DNA of 64,000 nt. Origin: Pseudorasbora parva (taxonomy: Eukaryota; Chordata; Actinopteri; Cypriniformes; Gobionidae). Below, piece by piece: positions 14,923 through 26,670 of this stretch (positions are counted from its first letter, which is position 1; the number at the start of each line of letters is the position of its first letter). The notes beneath the pieces were generated by a model, which worked only from the letters and a program-made list of their open reading frames with translations, made no database searches and was not told the origin of the DNA. The translations under genes were made by a program, and so were the position numbers. The stretch spans positions 25,086,495 through 25,150,494 of the forward strand of contig NC_090187.1 in NCBI RefSeq assembly GCF_024679245.1, written 5' to 3'.

Positions 14923-16657
14923 CGCGCCGATCTGTTGGGGTGTGTGTGAGTCTGTGTGAGAGAGAGAGTTTGTGTGCACATGTATGTTTGAGTGCGTGAA
15001 GTCGGACAGCTGTTTGTAAATCGGCTTTACACTCGTTATTGCGGTGGAACGTGAGACTGAATGACTGCACTCGAACATGTCCACTATGGTATCGGACAAC
15101 ACTACAAATGTCCGTCCCTTCAAATAATGCCCTATTTAAGGGTATAGGGTCGATTTCAGATTCAGCCCCTGTCGTGGAGACTGAGCAACCCAACATCTCG
15201 ATTGAAACAGAGCCTGTCGTGTGCGCGCCCGCCGATCTGTTTGTGACTTGTGTAGGTGAGTTTGTGTGCACATGTATGTTTGAGTGTGTTTTAAGTACAA
15301 TTACAAAGGAATTCATTGGTTTTGTTTAACTCTGAAACAATTTTCGAGTTGCGTTGTGGTAAAAATAGCTACGGGTAATGCCAGCTGATTGAGGAGTTCA
15401 ACCACTCTACGTCATCAACCTAGAACGCAAACAAAATGGCGCCGCCCATGGTCCAAATATAAAATCGATTTTTAAAATAACGTAGATCTTTCATGGGTTT
15501 TCTACTACATAATTCAGTAAGAGACATCATTTATGTTATATTAAGCCATACAAGTCTCAACACCAGGGGATCCCTTTAATAAACAGATATAATTCATGCA
15601 TTTCCATGTAATTAGATTTCACAAACTTAATTTCTATTGACCAGCTCACTTAGCACAGCGTTCGTGGCTCGACTGGTCGAGACTATTTTTCCCAAGATGA
15701 CGCCTGTCCGTAAACGCGTAATGTACTGTGTTTATAAAGTATCTTCTTATTAAACTGTTTGTACACTTACAAAGTTCTCAATGCTTCGGTTTGCATGTAG
15801 GGACCCTCATTATACTGCCGTGTTAGTGTGAGGCTATTTTGAGCCTCGGTATTAACTAGCGATTTAATTTCGCTTATTTTATGCCCCACTCACTTACGTT
15901 ATAAGTTAAAGGGTTACTTCAGCGATTAGCATATGGCTTTGTATCAGTAGAAACCCTGGAGTATATTCAAATGATTGTGCTTCCCCCCAACTCGATCGTT
16001 ATATTGAACAGACACGTTCAGTTTGTAGTGTCTTCTCTAACTCAGTCCCAGTAATCCAGTAGCGGTGGCTTTGGAAATGGCCTCACAGGGCAGCGAAGCA
16101 TTCTGGGAATTGTTGTCTTTCATCCTCATAAGACAAAAATACATTTTCTGTCTTTTTTCAGTCTAGAAAGAACCACATTCAAAAATAATTTCACATTTCT
16201 ACTACATTCATGACCCAGTTTAAATACATATTCATCTTTCCAGCACTGAAGTACCCCTTTAATCTGTTTTTAGAATAAAAAAACTCTTTACAGTCGATTT
16301 CATGAAAATGCATCCTAGAGAACGATCTACTCAGTATCCATGTGTTAATTACCCCTAGGTTCATTTTTCACTGGAGTTGTCCTGTAAGAGGTGCTCAGAA
16401 AGTATTAATAATCCAGATCTTTTTACTCACTTGTAGCGCAGTTTCTCCTCCCGGTCAGTAGGGGGCTCATGCGTGATAAGGTCGAGAAGCTCCAGTATGC
16501 TGCTGTCCCGAGTGAGGAAGAGGAGGAGGCGCTGATTCTGGGCCTTGCACTCCTGCAGCACATCTTCTTCATCCAGCAGCTCCTGTAGAGTCACATCCTC
16601 CTTCTCCAAGAGCTTCTCAACCTGAGATGAGTTGTGCAGGTCAAACTTCCAGAACAT
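1370..16657 (-). CDS. ppp6r2: Serine/threonine-protein phosphatase 6 regulatory subunit 2 (SAPS domain), 3' end off window
   Basis: Targeting subunit of PP6; the SAPS family binds the PP6 catalytic subunit in the cytoplasm. Eighteen coding exons read in order on the minus strand with consistent phase: 16657-16431, 9827-9641, 9542-9405, 8790-8725, 8386-8274, 8130-8017, 7938-7812, 7709-7557, 6799-6602, 5107-5043, 4955-4840, 4678-4593, 4502-4405, 4013-3962, 3819-3692, 1928-1762, 1685-1523, 1443-1370 (about 757 codons). The start MFWKFDL at 16657 is the family start. SAPS hallmarks seen include [39 protein letters not shown] and WNNFLH, then [18 protein letters not shown] and an acidic [28 protein letters not shown] and GPRCSSPVD near the C-terminus favour PPP6R2 over PPP6R1 or PPP6R3. 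The donor at 1369 shows that the last exon or exons lie further left. A 27-residue segment present in the human protein is missing between 4593 and 4502. Duplicate status (a or b) is undetermined. Confidence 0.93.
1990..3665. mobile_element. Harbinger-like nonautonomous element with TAA target duplication
   Basis: The ends are an 18-bp perfect inverted repeat, GGGTGCGTTCACACTTGT. They are flanked by TAA at 1987-1989 and 3666-3668; the 3-bp TWA duplication is typical of PIF/Harbinger. There is no transposase. The interior carries repeated GGTTCG/CGAACC-type motifs and a perfect 15-bp subterminal hairpin at 2112-2153. It sits in a ppp6r2 intron, only 23 bp from the donor of the exon ending at 3692. 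The element at 62799-63630 is a relative. Confidence 0.8.
5254..6350 (+). mobile_element. Tc1 family C transposon, decayed
   Basis: The TIRs resemble CAATCAGGCATAACATTA and TAATGTTAAGCCGGATCAG. The transposase starts near 5395 ([20 protein letters not shown]) and is broken by many frameshifts and stops. The second catalytic block, [16 protein letters not shown], is still legible near 6017-6065. It lies in a ppp6r2 intron between exons 6799-6602 and 5107-5043. A relative is at 51.6-52.7 kb. Confidence 0.8.
6870..7015 (-). repeat. Dispersed AT-rich repeat copy
   Basis: This copy, on the minus strand, shares wording (TTAAGTTCAAAAGAACA, TTATTTGAAA, TTGTAACATT) with segments at about 61.2-61.4 kb. 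Related copies are near 9.1-9.3 kb and 42.5-42.9 kb. No TIR or coding capacity is visible, so the class is undetermined. Confidence 0.5.
7426..7484. repeat. (AT)n microsatellite
   Basis: A pure AT dinucleotide run of about 59 bp inside a ppp6r2 intron. Confidence 0.95.
8515..8720. repeat. Dispersed MITE-like fragment (GGGATAGTTCAACC end)
   Basis: The left side carries the GGGATAGTTCA end and the CCTCATGTTGTTCCAAAC segment seen in reverse at 48.9-49.1 kb. The right terminus is lost in the sequence just before the ppp6r2 exon at 8725-8790. Confidence 0.5.
9105..9290. repeat. Dispersed AT-rich repeat copy
   Basis: It begins with ACTACCATTCAAAGTTTGGGG and contains GGTCAGTAAGATTTTTTTG, matching the repeat at 42.53-42.86 kb. 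No gene is visible in the 380 bp between 9543 and this element or in the stretch down to exon 8790-8725. Confidence 0.5.
10208..11750 (+). mobile_element. Tc1 family B transposon with long inverted repeats, recently dead transposase
   Basis: This 1.54-kb element has roughly 200-bp terminal inverted repeats that start CAGTGCCTTGCGAAAGTATT and return as AATACTTTCGCAAGGCACTG. That is the long-TIR layout of Sleeping Beauty-like Tc1 elements. The transposase begins at [10 protein letters not shown] (10591) and has a DD34E core: [31 protein letters not shown]. Only three disabling lesions are evident: a TGA at codon 11 (10621-10623), a frameshift near 11.09 kb, and another near 11.40 kb before the final KGGATKY. 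It is the best preserved autonomous-type copy in the window and lies in a ppp6r2 intron. Confidence 0.9.
10591..11546 (+). pseudogene. Tc1 family B transposase, nonsense plus two frameshifts
   Basis: Helix-turn-helix N-terminal part ([18 protein letters not shown]), then the DDE catalytic domain. The three acidic residues are in SDETKIE, QDNDPKH and NPIENVW. The reading is split into an opening frame closed by a TGA, a middle frame at 10634-11098, a shifted frame at 11098-11418, and a final frame ending KGGATKY just before 11550. Only the 3' TIR follows it. Inactive as it stands. Confidence 0.85.
11921..12675. mobile_element. TIR element (TAGCCTGG/CCTGACG ends)
   Basis: The left end TAGCCTGGATGCC and right end ACGTCAGGCTA are imperfect inverted repeats about 755 bp apart. 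The interior has no credible coding region. It appears to lie inside a second repeat whose left end is a GGGGTATAACGGTACAG motif near 11837, resembling hAT ends. No target duplication was settled for either. Confidence 0.5.
12676..13814. other. Intronic DNA without recognised gene
   Basis: Between the TIR element and the fold-back nest I see only AT-rich intron sequence and a moderately GC-rich patch near 13.20-13.30 kb. A single-exon frame there (13203-13475) has no protein-like pattern or splice context. Confidence 0.6.
14226..15575. mobile_element. TTAA-flanked fold-back element with ~350-bp inverted arms (piggyBac-like)
   Basis: TTAA at 14222-14225 and 15576-15579 flanks inverted ends AGGGATCCCCTGGTGTTGAG. 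The arms remain nearly identical for about 350 bp (14226-14583 and 15220-15575). TTAA duplication is the hallmark of piggyBac-type transposition. There is no transposase. The core holds GT repeats and three copies of a CGCGCCGATCTGTTGGGG unit. Confidence 0.85.
14816..14955 (+). repeat. Minisatellite/GT microsatellite in element core
   Basis: Three TTCGCGCCGATCTGTTGGGG units are separated by GT tracts of different length, the longest at about 14880-14920. The unit resembles the inner end of the element's own arms, suggesting that it arose by local amplification. Confidence 0.85.
15910..16258 (-). mobile_element. TTAA MITE family T1, short copy
   Basis: TTAA at 15906-15909 and 16259-16262. The ends AGGGTTACTTCAGCG and CACTGAAGTACCCCT match the copies at 17252-17501 and 43800-44424. 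It interrupts the right arm of the outer fold-back element. Confidence 0.8.
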
Positions 16658-17251
16658 GACTGCGGTCTATATAAGAAACAGAGAGTGCCTGAGACAGACG
16701 GAGAGAGGCTGTTAGTTACTCAAGCATATCAGAATAAGAAAGCAAGCTGGTGTGATTTTTTAAAGGGTTTGCTGGCCACTGACTAACTCTTCGTTAGTCA
16801 AAATAGAAAATCCATAATGCACCAGACCAGATCACTGTATAAATAATGCATAGTAAAATCCAGAGCAGGTGCAGCACGTACAACAGCTATTACACATTAG
16901 CAAGTCAGCTGTAATTACACTCTTGAAGAGCAATTGCATCAGTCAATTAAAGACTATTAGCTGATCTAATTTGGGTTGGACTGTCCCTGTAACACACTGA
17001 ATCGTACATAGGTAAAAAATTATATAATTTGTTTTTACAAGCAAATTGGCCGAATCTGATATTGGTTGCCGTTTTTTTATAAAAGTAAATTTATATGTCC
17101 CTTATTTGTTCTATTACAGGCAAAACGGGCCTTTAACGAAAACAAATATCTGTAGCCATTTGAAATTAGAGGCAACCACTACATTTTATAATCACAATCC
17201 AAACAAAGATGCTACACACATGAATGGAAATGTCATCGAAACTTGCCTTAA

Positions 17252-17501
17252 AGGGGTACTTTAGCACTGGGAAGATAAATCTGTATTTAAACTGGGTCCT
17301 TAATGTAGTAGAAATGTGCAATTTTTGAATTTGGTGCTTTCTAGCCTGAGAAAGACAGAAAATGTATTTTTGTCTCATGGGGATGAAAGACAAAAAATCC
17401 CAGAATGTATTGCTTCATTGCCCTATAAGGCCATTCCCAAAGCACAATCACTCCGGGGTTTCTACTGATACAAAGCCATATGCTAATCGATAAAGTAACC
17501 A
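17252..17501 (+). mobile_element. TTAA MITE family T1, shortest copy
   Basis: TTAA at 17248-17251 and 17502-17505 encloses 250 bp. The left end is AGGGGTACTTTAGCACTGGG, and the right side carries TCTACTGATACAAAGCCATA as in the 43.8-kb copy. Confidence 0.8.
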
Positions 17502-18044
17502 TTTAAGAGATACATTCATATAAACCCCAAAACCAATTCAATATTTATAGTTTTTATTCCTATTTTTCATGCACCACAAACAATTTCTTGTGCTGGTATA
17601 ACATGATCTTCTCTTTGCATCTGTTTTCGTTGTGTCCCAAGCCTGACCTGTGATAACTTCCTGTTTACAGACTTAGTAATACAATTAAAGAGAGAATGCC
17701 ACAACAGAAAATCTGAAAAACCTCAGTGTTTCAAACTGAATGACCACAAACTGTATTTTAGGACAAACAGAGGGGAAAACTGCAACGACAACAACAACAA
17801 AAATCCTGTTCTGTCCAACTCCCTGAAGCAAAATGCTGTCAAATAGAGGTAGAAAGCTGTTGCCACAGAGTTCCATTTTTACCATAATGCTGTTTTAAGA
17901 TTAGACATAGAACGATACAAATTCCAATGATAAACCCACCTCTTACAATATAACCCTCTGTCGATCCGACTGTGCGGTTTACATATACTACCTGCACTGT
18001 GACAATTCAAAGCGGTTTGAAAATAGGCAAAAGTTACAATTTAA

Positions 18045-19317
18045 AGGGATAGTTCACCCCAAAATTTAAATTAGCCAATGATTTACTCACACCCTCAAGT
18101 CATCCTAGGAGTATATGACTTTCTTAATTCAGACGTTAATAATTACATTATTAAAAAGTCCTAGGTAATCCAAGCTTTATAAATGGCAGTAACTGTTGTT
18201 CTGTTTTTGAAGTCTATAAAATTGCATCTGTCCATCATATTAATGCACGACACGGCTCCAGGGGGTTAATAAAGGCCTTCTGAAGCAAATCGATGCGTTT
18301 GTGTAAGAAAAATATCCATATTTAAAACTTTATAAAGCACATTATTAAGCTTCCGGACGATCGCCTTCCGTATTCAACTTACAGAAAAAGTGTAGCGTCT
18401 CTACCAGTTCAAAATGCTTATGCTACATAGCGTCTGACAAGCGTAACTGGAGTGCAATATCGTCAGACATAGCGTAAGCCAGGGGTTTTCAAACTTTATG
18501 GTGACAAGGACCCCCAAATATGATGAACTTTTATGAGGGACCCCCTTCCAAAAATCAATCTATTTTTAACTAAGAAAAAACATTTTAACTATTAGATAAA
18601 CATTAAGTGTGACATTTATAAATACAACATATTGTTTCCCAACTTAAATTGGCTATACATAATATTGGATACCTGAAGAAAATTTTATTTTTATTTTATT
18701 TGTATAAGCAAATTTCACAATAAATGTATCGAAGCAGTTTACGTTTTTGCCTTAACCCTAGTGAGCGAGATATAGGGGGCTATAGTGAGAAAAACTCACT
18801 AGAACGATGCAAAGCAAATGTATTCAATTCTGCAAAGTATGCATACAACAAGAAATGAGAGAAACGTTTAAAAATTAAACAGTAAGTGTAGACTTTATCC
18901 ATTATTGCTTTGTCTTTTTATTCCCTGAAATTTTCTGGGGACCCCTTGGAACCTTCTGGAGGACCCCTGGAGGTCCCCAGACCCCAGTTTGAAAACCTTT
19001 GGCGTAAGCATTTTGAACTGCTAGAGTAGAGGCACTACACTTTTTTCCGCAAGTTGAAAATAGAAGGTGATCGGCCGGAAGCTACATAATTTACTTTTAA
19101 ATGTTTTAAATATGGATATTTTTCTTACACAAACGCATCGATTCGTGTGGAGCAGTTATATGATGGACAGATGCCTTTTTATTGACTTCAAAAACAGAAC
19201 AGCAATCACTGCCATAAAGCTTAGAAGAGCCAGGATTATTTTAATATAACTCTGATTTTATTCTTCTGAGAGAAGAATGTCATATACACCTAGAATGACT
19301 TGAGATGAGCTATCTCT
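18045..19317. mobile_element. TTAA fold-back element family T2 carrying a hAT insertion
   Basis: TTAA at 18041-18044 and 19318-19321. The ends are AGGGATAGTTCACC and GAGCTATCTCT. The inverted arms share ATGGATATTTTTCTTACACA and the CATATACACCTAGAATGACT type segment. The centre is split by the hAT element 18480-19001. A related copy without that insertion lies at 39341-40071. Confidence 0.8.
18480..19001. mobile_element. hAT MITE with 8-bp target duplication
   Basis: The inverted ends CAGGGGTTTTCAAAC and GTTTGAAAACCTTTG are flanked by a perfect 8-bp duplication GCGTAAGC (18472-18479 and 19002-19009). It is 522 bp long and noncoding. A degenerate, inverted fragment of the same family lies at about 26525-26670. 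Confidence 0.9.
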
Positions 19318-19321
19318 TTAA

Positions 19322-19925
19322 GCCAAGGGTCTTTAAACTGGGGTCAGCAGCAGTACAGCAGGGGTTCTGCCAATTAATGTTTGATCACAAAAAAAATTAA
19401 ACATTGGTAAAAACAAACAAACACAAAAGTCAAATTCAAACACAAGCACACTGAAATGAAAACAATTGCATTGCATTTTTGAGTTTGCGCTCTGGAAAAC
19501 ATGAAATGTTCCTATTTACAACATGTTTTTGCAGCGGTGAGAAATGTAGACAATTACAGCCATGTTTGTTGATCTCTTGAACACAATGGCCAATCAAACA
19601 TAAAAAAATAGAATCAGACAGTCATGATGAGTTTTCCTCGCTCTCACAAATCCTCTCATTAACAAAGAATGACACAATGTACGTAAGTGATTCATCATGC
19701 AGTGTGTTTAAACAACTTTTTTGATTTTAATGGAACGTTGTGAGATCGCGAACTGAGATGAGTGACAGCTTTTTAGTGATTGTAATGCGAGCGAGCTTTC
19801 GAGGCTACATAGCTATAATCCATTGAATAAAAGTATTGTTTTTCATGATGCTAAGAGGACCAATGGCCAACAGAATGCTGCAACGTTTTGGAAGTGACAT
19901 CTTCCTATAAATGTAGGATTCAGTA
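19322..19925. other. No gene; hAT-like end fragment
   Basis: It starts with a CAAGGGTCTTTAAACTGGGG stretch resembling a hAT end. The rest is AT-rich with no coding, RNA or TIR structure that I can support. Confidence 0.5.
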
Positions 19926-19929
19926 TTAA

Positions 19930-21228
19930 AGGGGTCATATAATGGTACATGCACTTTTCCAAGCTGATTTTATGGAAATGTGTGTTGGCAGTGACTGTAC
20001 GGAACCATCCTATAATGATAAAAATCCATCAAGTTTTTTTTTTTTTTTTAAATCTCCTTATACGCTTTCCCCTATCTCAAATCGAGCTGTTCGACGTGTG
20101 ACGTCACATGATCGGACACCCCTCCCACGACTATTGATTGACAAGCAACGTTTCCTCTCAGACCCGCCCTACGTGAGCTCAACCTGTCGTCATTACCATA
20201 GACATCATATAGGTTTCAAATCTATAAGATGTCTATGGTCGTTCTAGTCCGCGATTGTATAAGTAGAGATGCTGGGCGATTGAGGTGTTCGGTTCTTGGG
20301 TGTAATAATGAACACAGCAGTCATTCTGACATTCCTAAATCCGAACAGTGAATTCAGCTGCTCCTGAATAAAGATCTGTACCAGCTCTTTGTGTTTATGC
20401 TGCCCCTATCATGAAGTTGAAACACTTCACGATGAACTGCAGCTAAAGTTTACAGGGTAACGTTAAATTACGGCATGCTTTCTATGTATGATGTTCTCAA
20501 TATAATTCATAATCCCACGTTTATAATTAACAACGCGTTATGGTTATTGTATTATTACAAACTGTGTACGCTGGTTTTAAAGTTGGATGTGGTAAGTTAA
20601 CACTAAGCTTAATTATGTAGATGGTTTATAATGGTGTCTGTTACTGTCTAAAAATAAATTGTGTTGTAACGTAACAGTTACAATGCATAGATAACATTAC
20701 GCATCACTGACAAACCGACATTAACAGAAAAAAAAGTTTTTGTCTGTCAATGAACTACCTTATACATCAGTAAACACATAGCATTCGCGCTAACGTTACC
20801 GTGCTATTACATGATAAAGATAGATAAAAGTGACATTACGTTTACCAACCATTCAGAAACGTCCTGTTTAGCTTAAATGTCAAATTTCGTTGGAGCTGTG
20901 ATCTTGTTCCCGGTCAGACTCCAGTTAAAATTGATAGAGTTGATCTTTTTTACGGTCTATGACCTGTCATCTCAGAGACTCGTCACCTCGGTTGTCACCG
21001 GCAACACTCCTGGCGGCGCCCCACATTACAGAGGGGCGGGGTCATTTGTCATTTAAAGCCGTGTGCACTAGAATGGCTTGGTGAAAACAGAGCTGTTTTT
21101 GACCAGGTAAAAATTTGTGTTTTCTTACAATACTAATGATAATTTTTTATTAAAGTATATTACAAAGTTTTCATTTAGACACTAAAGAATCATATTAACT
21201 TGTATAAAAATGGCATTATATGACCCCT
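19930..21228. mobile_element. TTAA element, 1.3 kb (piggyBac-like, nonautonomous)
   Basis: TTAA at 19926-19929 and 21229-21232 flanks the perfect 15-bp inverted ends AGGGGTCATATAATG and CATTATATGACCCCT. The interior has no transposase. It contains a short palindrome, CATAGACATCTTATAGATTT, in both orientations near 20.20-20.24 kb. Confidence 0.85.
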
Positions 21229-21232
21229 TTAA

Positions 21233-22455
21233 GATTGTGATTCGCATAGTGGTACTAGCACAGGAGAAAAAGCAAAAATGTCAAAATAGATACGCGCAAT
21301 ATAGGCTAAATGCAGACTAAAAGATTACTAGAAAAATATTCATACCAATACATTTTTAAATTCCATTCATTATTTGTAAAAGTAATGACTTGTAAATATT
21401 CTTAAATGTCTCAGTGTACATTGCTATTCTTGTTTTGGTGGAGCAGTTGAATATTACATCTGCACTTTTCACTAATTCTTTCTTAATTGTCCATCTCACA
21501 GTAAAAATGTTATGTTAAGTTTTAATAAACTTGAAGCTAAAGTTCAGGTAAATGTTTAATTGTCCATCAGATTAATAAGATAAAAATGTATGACTGCAAA
21601 TCTATTCAAATAATTTACAGCAACTGCAATTAATTGTGATTTGTATCGCAACATGTTTTTTTTTATGATGCACAAATCTCAATTTCAACAATGAAAAGTA
21701 ATACATATACAGTGCAATAACGATAATCTGCATAGTTCTGATCTACTGTCTTAATGTATCCTTAAATCATAATATAGTTAGTTTCTATTAATATCTAAGG
21801 CTATATGCAGGTCTGTTTGACACATTTTGTATTGGGGTCCCTGCTCCATTTCGCCTAAGGGGTCATTGCCCTGAAAAACATTGAAGAACCCATTAGTAAA
21901 TTACCTTTACGGAGATGGTTTGTTTCCTTGGTTGGGAAGCAGAGACCAGTTTACACACATTGGTTTCCTAGATTGAGTGGTCAGTGGTCAGATAACCCAT
22001 CCATCCAAAAAGGCTGCCTTACATTACCTGTAGGGATAAAGGCAAGGCATCAAGAAATGACTAAGACCAGTGATGAAAACAGTGATGAGTGGCACCTGAT
22101 GCCATGCACATTTAAAACATTTACAGTTTAAACACACATGAAGGTGTTCACACACCTACAGATAACAGCATGTTCCATTTTAGTCTTTTAATGGGATTAT
22201 TCAGCGTATGCAGCAGACATGAGGTCAGTCGCTAGCCTAAACCACACCATACAGTCTTAAAGACCATTACTGCATTGACTGCATCTATTACAACAAACAT
22301 TTATACAGAGCACACTCACAGAGAGAAATAAAACTAGAGAAAGCTATAAAAATATGTACTATAAAATATGCTATTCATTTTTAGTCTTTTTCCAGCACTT
22401 GACAATTCACATACTTCTAGACAGACAGATATATAGATAGATGAATATGTTCAGA
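21233..22455. other. No gene recognised
   Basis: AT-rich DNA with no credible exon, RNA or bounded repeat. A GGGGTCCCTGCTCCATTTCGCC stretch near 21835 may be the end of an old hAT element. Confidence 0.5.
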
Positions 22456-22459
22456 TGAT

Positions 22460-22614
<155 letters not shown>

Positions 22615-22726
22615 ACTGGGCAAAGTTTAACATTTTGAACATCAGTCAGCAAATACTAATTTAAATAATGTGTTTGGTGAAAGTGAAGAGGTCATCATGT
22701 GTGTGATCAAATCATACAGTCCACGC

Positions 22727-22841
<115 letters not shown>

Positions 22842-23457
22842 GCATTCAATGACAGTCTGACAACTGTATGACAACCATGCTATTTTTCATTAATGTCTTC
22901 AAAATACATCTTTATCTTAACGAGGCGAAAACACATCCCTCTTTCAAGATCAATGTCCGTCACAGTCACTCACACATACACACACGGCCTCGCTCAATGT
23001 CACTGCCCGTGATCCACCAATCAGAACACAGGAGCGATACTCGAAACACCAATCAGAATGCTAAGAATTTGCATACCGTGTACTGGATGTAGCAAAGCAT
23101 TACAAATGCCTCGACTGGCAAAACCTTTTTAAATCGTATTAAACTTATTTGCATTAACAAAGGTAACCATACTCAGGAGCCCAATAAACATGTCGAGGCA
23201 TTATTACCACAAAGCTATCTTATTTGATCTCAGAATATATGATCACTGTAATATGAGCATATACTTCAAGGTGAAAGGCATTTCTGTTTAACATAACGTT
23301 AGTCTTTGTATATTTAATAATTGCTCATGTGTCACGTGAGTCCCCATATGCAGGTCATAAACGTATCTTTACTGTTCATCAGAGACGATCGACTAGCATA
23401 GACGAACAGACATAGTAAACAACATTACTGTGAACGAATAAACTGCTGTGAACTTAC

Positions 23458-23760
23458 CAGAAACACTTTGAGATGTCAGACAAACAAACAGCAATCTGTG
23501 ATCAGACCTGTTCTGTAGGGTGTCAGAGGGGAGATGTGATATTTGGTTTACGATGCATTTTCCTGCATCCATAGATCCCCCAACGTCCTACTACCCCCTT
23601 CAGCAGCCCTGCTTCAGCACTGGCCCCTTCGGAGCTTTAAACTGTAAGCAGAAAAAAGATTTTGACATTATTTCTCAAGTCAAAATGGCCGACCAGGAGG
23701 CGCGGACGCGCACGCTGTGCGTGAACGCGCTTGGGCGGTCGGTTCGATTTTGGGAAGAGT
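23458..23760 (-). promoter_or_regulatory. ppp6r2: Putative CpG-rich promoter and noncoding first exon of ppp6r2
   Basis: This stretch is locally GC- and CpG-rich (GCGCGGACGCGCACG and GAACGCGCTTGGGCGG near 23.70 kb), in contrast to the AT-rich surroundings. Read on the minus strand it ends in a good donor, CTG|GTAAGT, with the GT at 23457-23456. Upstream of the ppp6r2 ATG there are two possible acceptors, a strong pyrimidine tract ending CAG near 16.69 kb and a TATAG immediately before the ATG. A noncoding first exon spliced over 6.8 kb would fit a vertebrate SAPS gene. There is no transcript evidence, and the exon could belong to something else. Confidence 0.4.
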
Positions 23761-24038
23761 GAACATAGCTCTTAACAGAACAATTTCGTATTTCATTCAA
23801 TGCCAGTACCACTAGCTGTAATCCCAATTTTAGATTATTATCCTCTGATATAAAGTCCCTTTTACTTCCTTTAAGAAAATGTCAAAACCTTTGAACTCAT
23901 GGTTTCGAAAACATATAAAGTAGGCTAATTTAGTCTGCTATAAGGAACCTTTAATTTTCATATTGATAAAATGTAATATTGTGTTGTTTTGTGTAACCTA
24001 ATACATATAACCTCTTGTGATGATGTCCGTATGCCCCT

Positions 24039-24211
<173 letters not shown>

Positions 24212-24627
24212 CTATATGTTTAACTTTTTTATATGTAACCTTTCATTTGCAATAAAAACATTGCTCTTATTAATAAATGAAGGGAAAAAAAAATAAATGA
24301 AGGAAATATATCCTTCATTATATATATACACAATATATATAAAGTTGTACATATACAACGCATATACACAAAAATATTATTATTTTACTTTTTTTGTAAA
24401 ACAGGCCTGATTACTTTGTATATGGCCACTGTATTAAAATATAGGCACAAAATATGAATTTTATTATTAATAGGCTAATTAATGATTGAATTTGTGATTT
24501 TCTAAAGACAAAATAGACCTTTAAACATAAAGCAGTCATCGGAAATTAAATGAAAGATGCAGTACAGAAAGGTAATTAAAACTTTTATTTGAGGTTTTAG
24601 GGCGAGGCATAATATATAAAAGCAAAT

Positions 24628-25238
24628 AATAGGGCTGATCATTTCTGACATTTTTGGAATCAATTCAGATTCCTGGTTGAAAATTCATTTTTAAATTTTT
24701 CCCATAAATGTGATTTAATTAATAAATAAATAAGCACATTATTCAAGTATGTGCATTTATTTCATGGTTAGAACCACATTACATTACTAAAATGCATGTG
24801 CACAGTTCAGTTAAATTACTAAGTTTACTTTAATGCTTTTGCACAGAATGCAAAAACTGTTCACTTAAATAACCAAAATATTAATAACGGCGACATAAGA
24901 GTGTGCGGCTTATTTGTCAATCAGATGCACAAGTGTTCGTTACTATAGCAACAGTTGGCTCTCGGACATTAATCTGTTCCCTAGGCGCATTCTCTTTCAA
25001 AATTATTATTTGATTATAGAAAAAAAGAAGCATTTTATTTAAAATGAAAATAAGACCCTCATCTGCTGCTGTAGACCAGGTAGCGTTTAAAGCTAAATTG
25101 ATAGAATCATAGATGTTTATGTATACGTTCTACTGACGTCATTACAGGTTGATGCAAAAGAACATGTAATGATGCCATCGATGGAATCGACTCTCAATTC
25201 CTAACGCCTTGGAATCGATTTCCAGCTTGGCTTGGCGC
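24628..25238. mobile_element. hAT-like MITE, degenerate
   Basis: TAGGGCTGATCATTTCTGAC with GGAATCAATTCAGATTCCTGG on the left is answered by GGAATCGACTC and GGAATCGATTTCCAGC on the right. These are the recurring GGAATCGATTCC motifs of a TAGGGCTG-type hAT family. No clean 8-bp duplication could be fixed. Confidence 0.5.
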
Positions 25239-25253
25239 TGAGCCAGAGACATA

Positions 25254-26469
<1,216 letters not shown>

Positions 26470-26524
26470 TATAGGCTACAACAAAAACTAAAGAAAAAAA
26501 AGATAAATGAAATAAAAGCAGATC

Positions 26525-26670
26525 ATCAGGGATTTTCAAACTGAAGGGATCATCCAGAATGTTCTAGGTCCCCAGAACATTTCAGGGAATAAAAAGACAA
26601 AGCAAAAATGGATAAAGTCTACCGAACATTCTATTTCAGTTATAAATGTTTCTCTCCTTTCTTGCTATAT
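26525..26670 (-). mobile_element. hAT MITE fragment
   Basis: GGGATTTTCAAACTG plus TTTCAGGGAATAAAAAGACA match, in reverse, the right half of the hAT element at 18480-19001. Only one end is present. Confidence 0.6.

Larger units (their letters stand above)
13815..16385. mobile_element. Outer long fold-back element (host of two nested insertions)
   Basis: The left arm (about 13820-14160) and right arm (about 15690-15905 and 16285-16385) are inverted copies. For example, GAAAAATGAACCTATGGGTA on the left pairs with the complement of TACCCCTAGGTTCATTTTTC on the right, and CATGTAGGGACCCTCATTAT on the right occurs inverted on the left. The middle is filled by the TTAA element 14226-15575, and the right arm is split by the TTAA element 15910-16258. 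The terminus lies only about 45 bp from the donor of ppp6r2 coding exon 1. The target duplication is not clear, so the class is unassigned. Confidence 0.75.
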
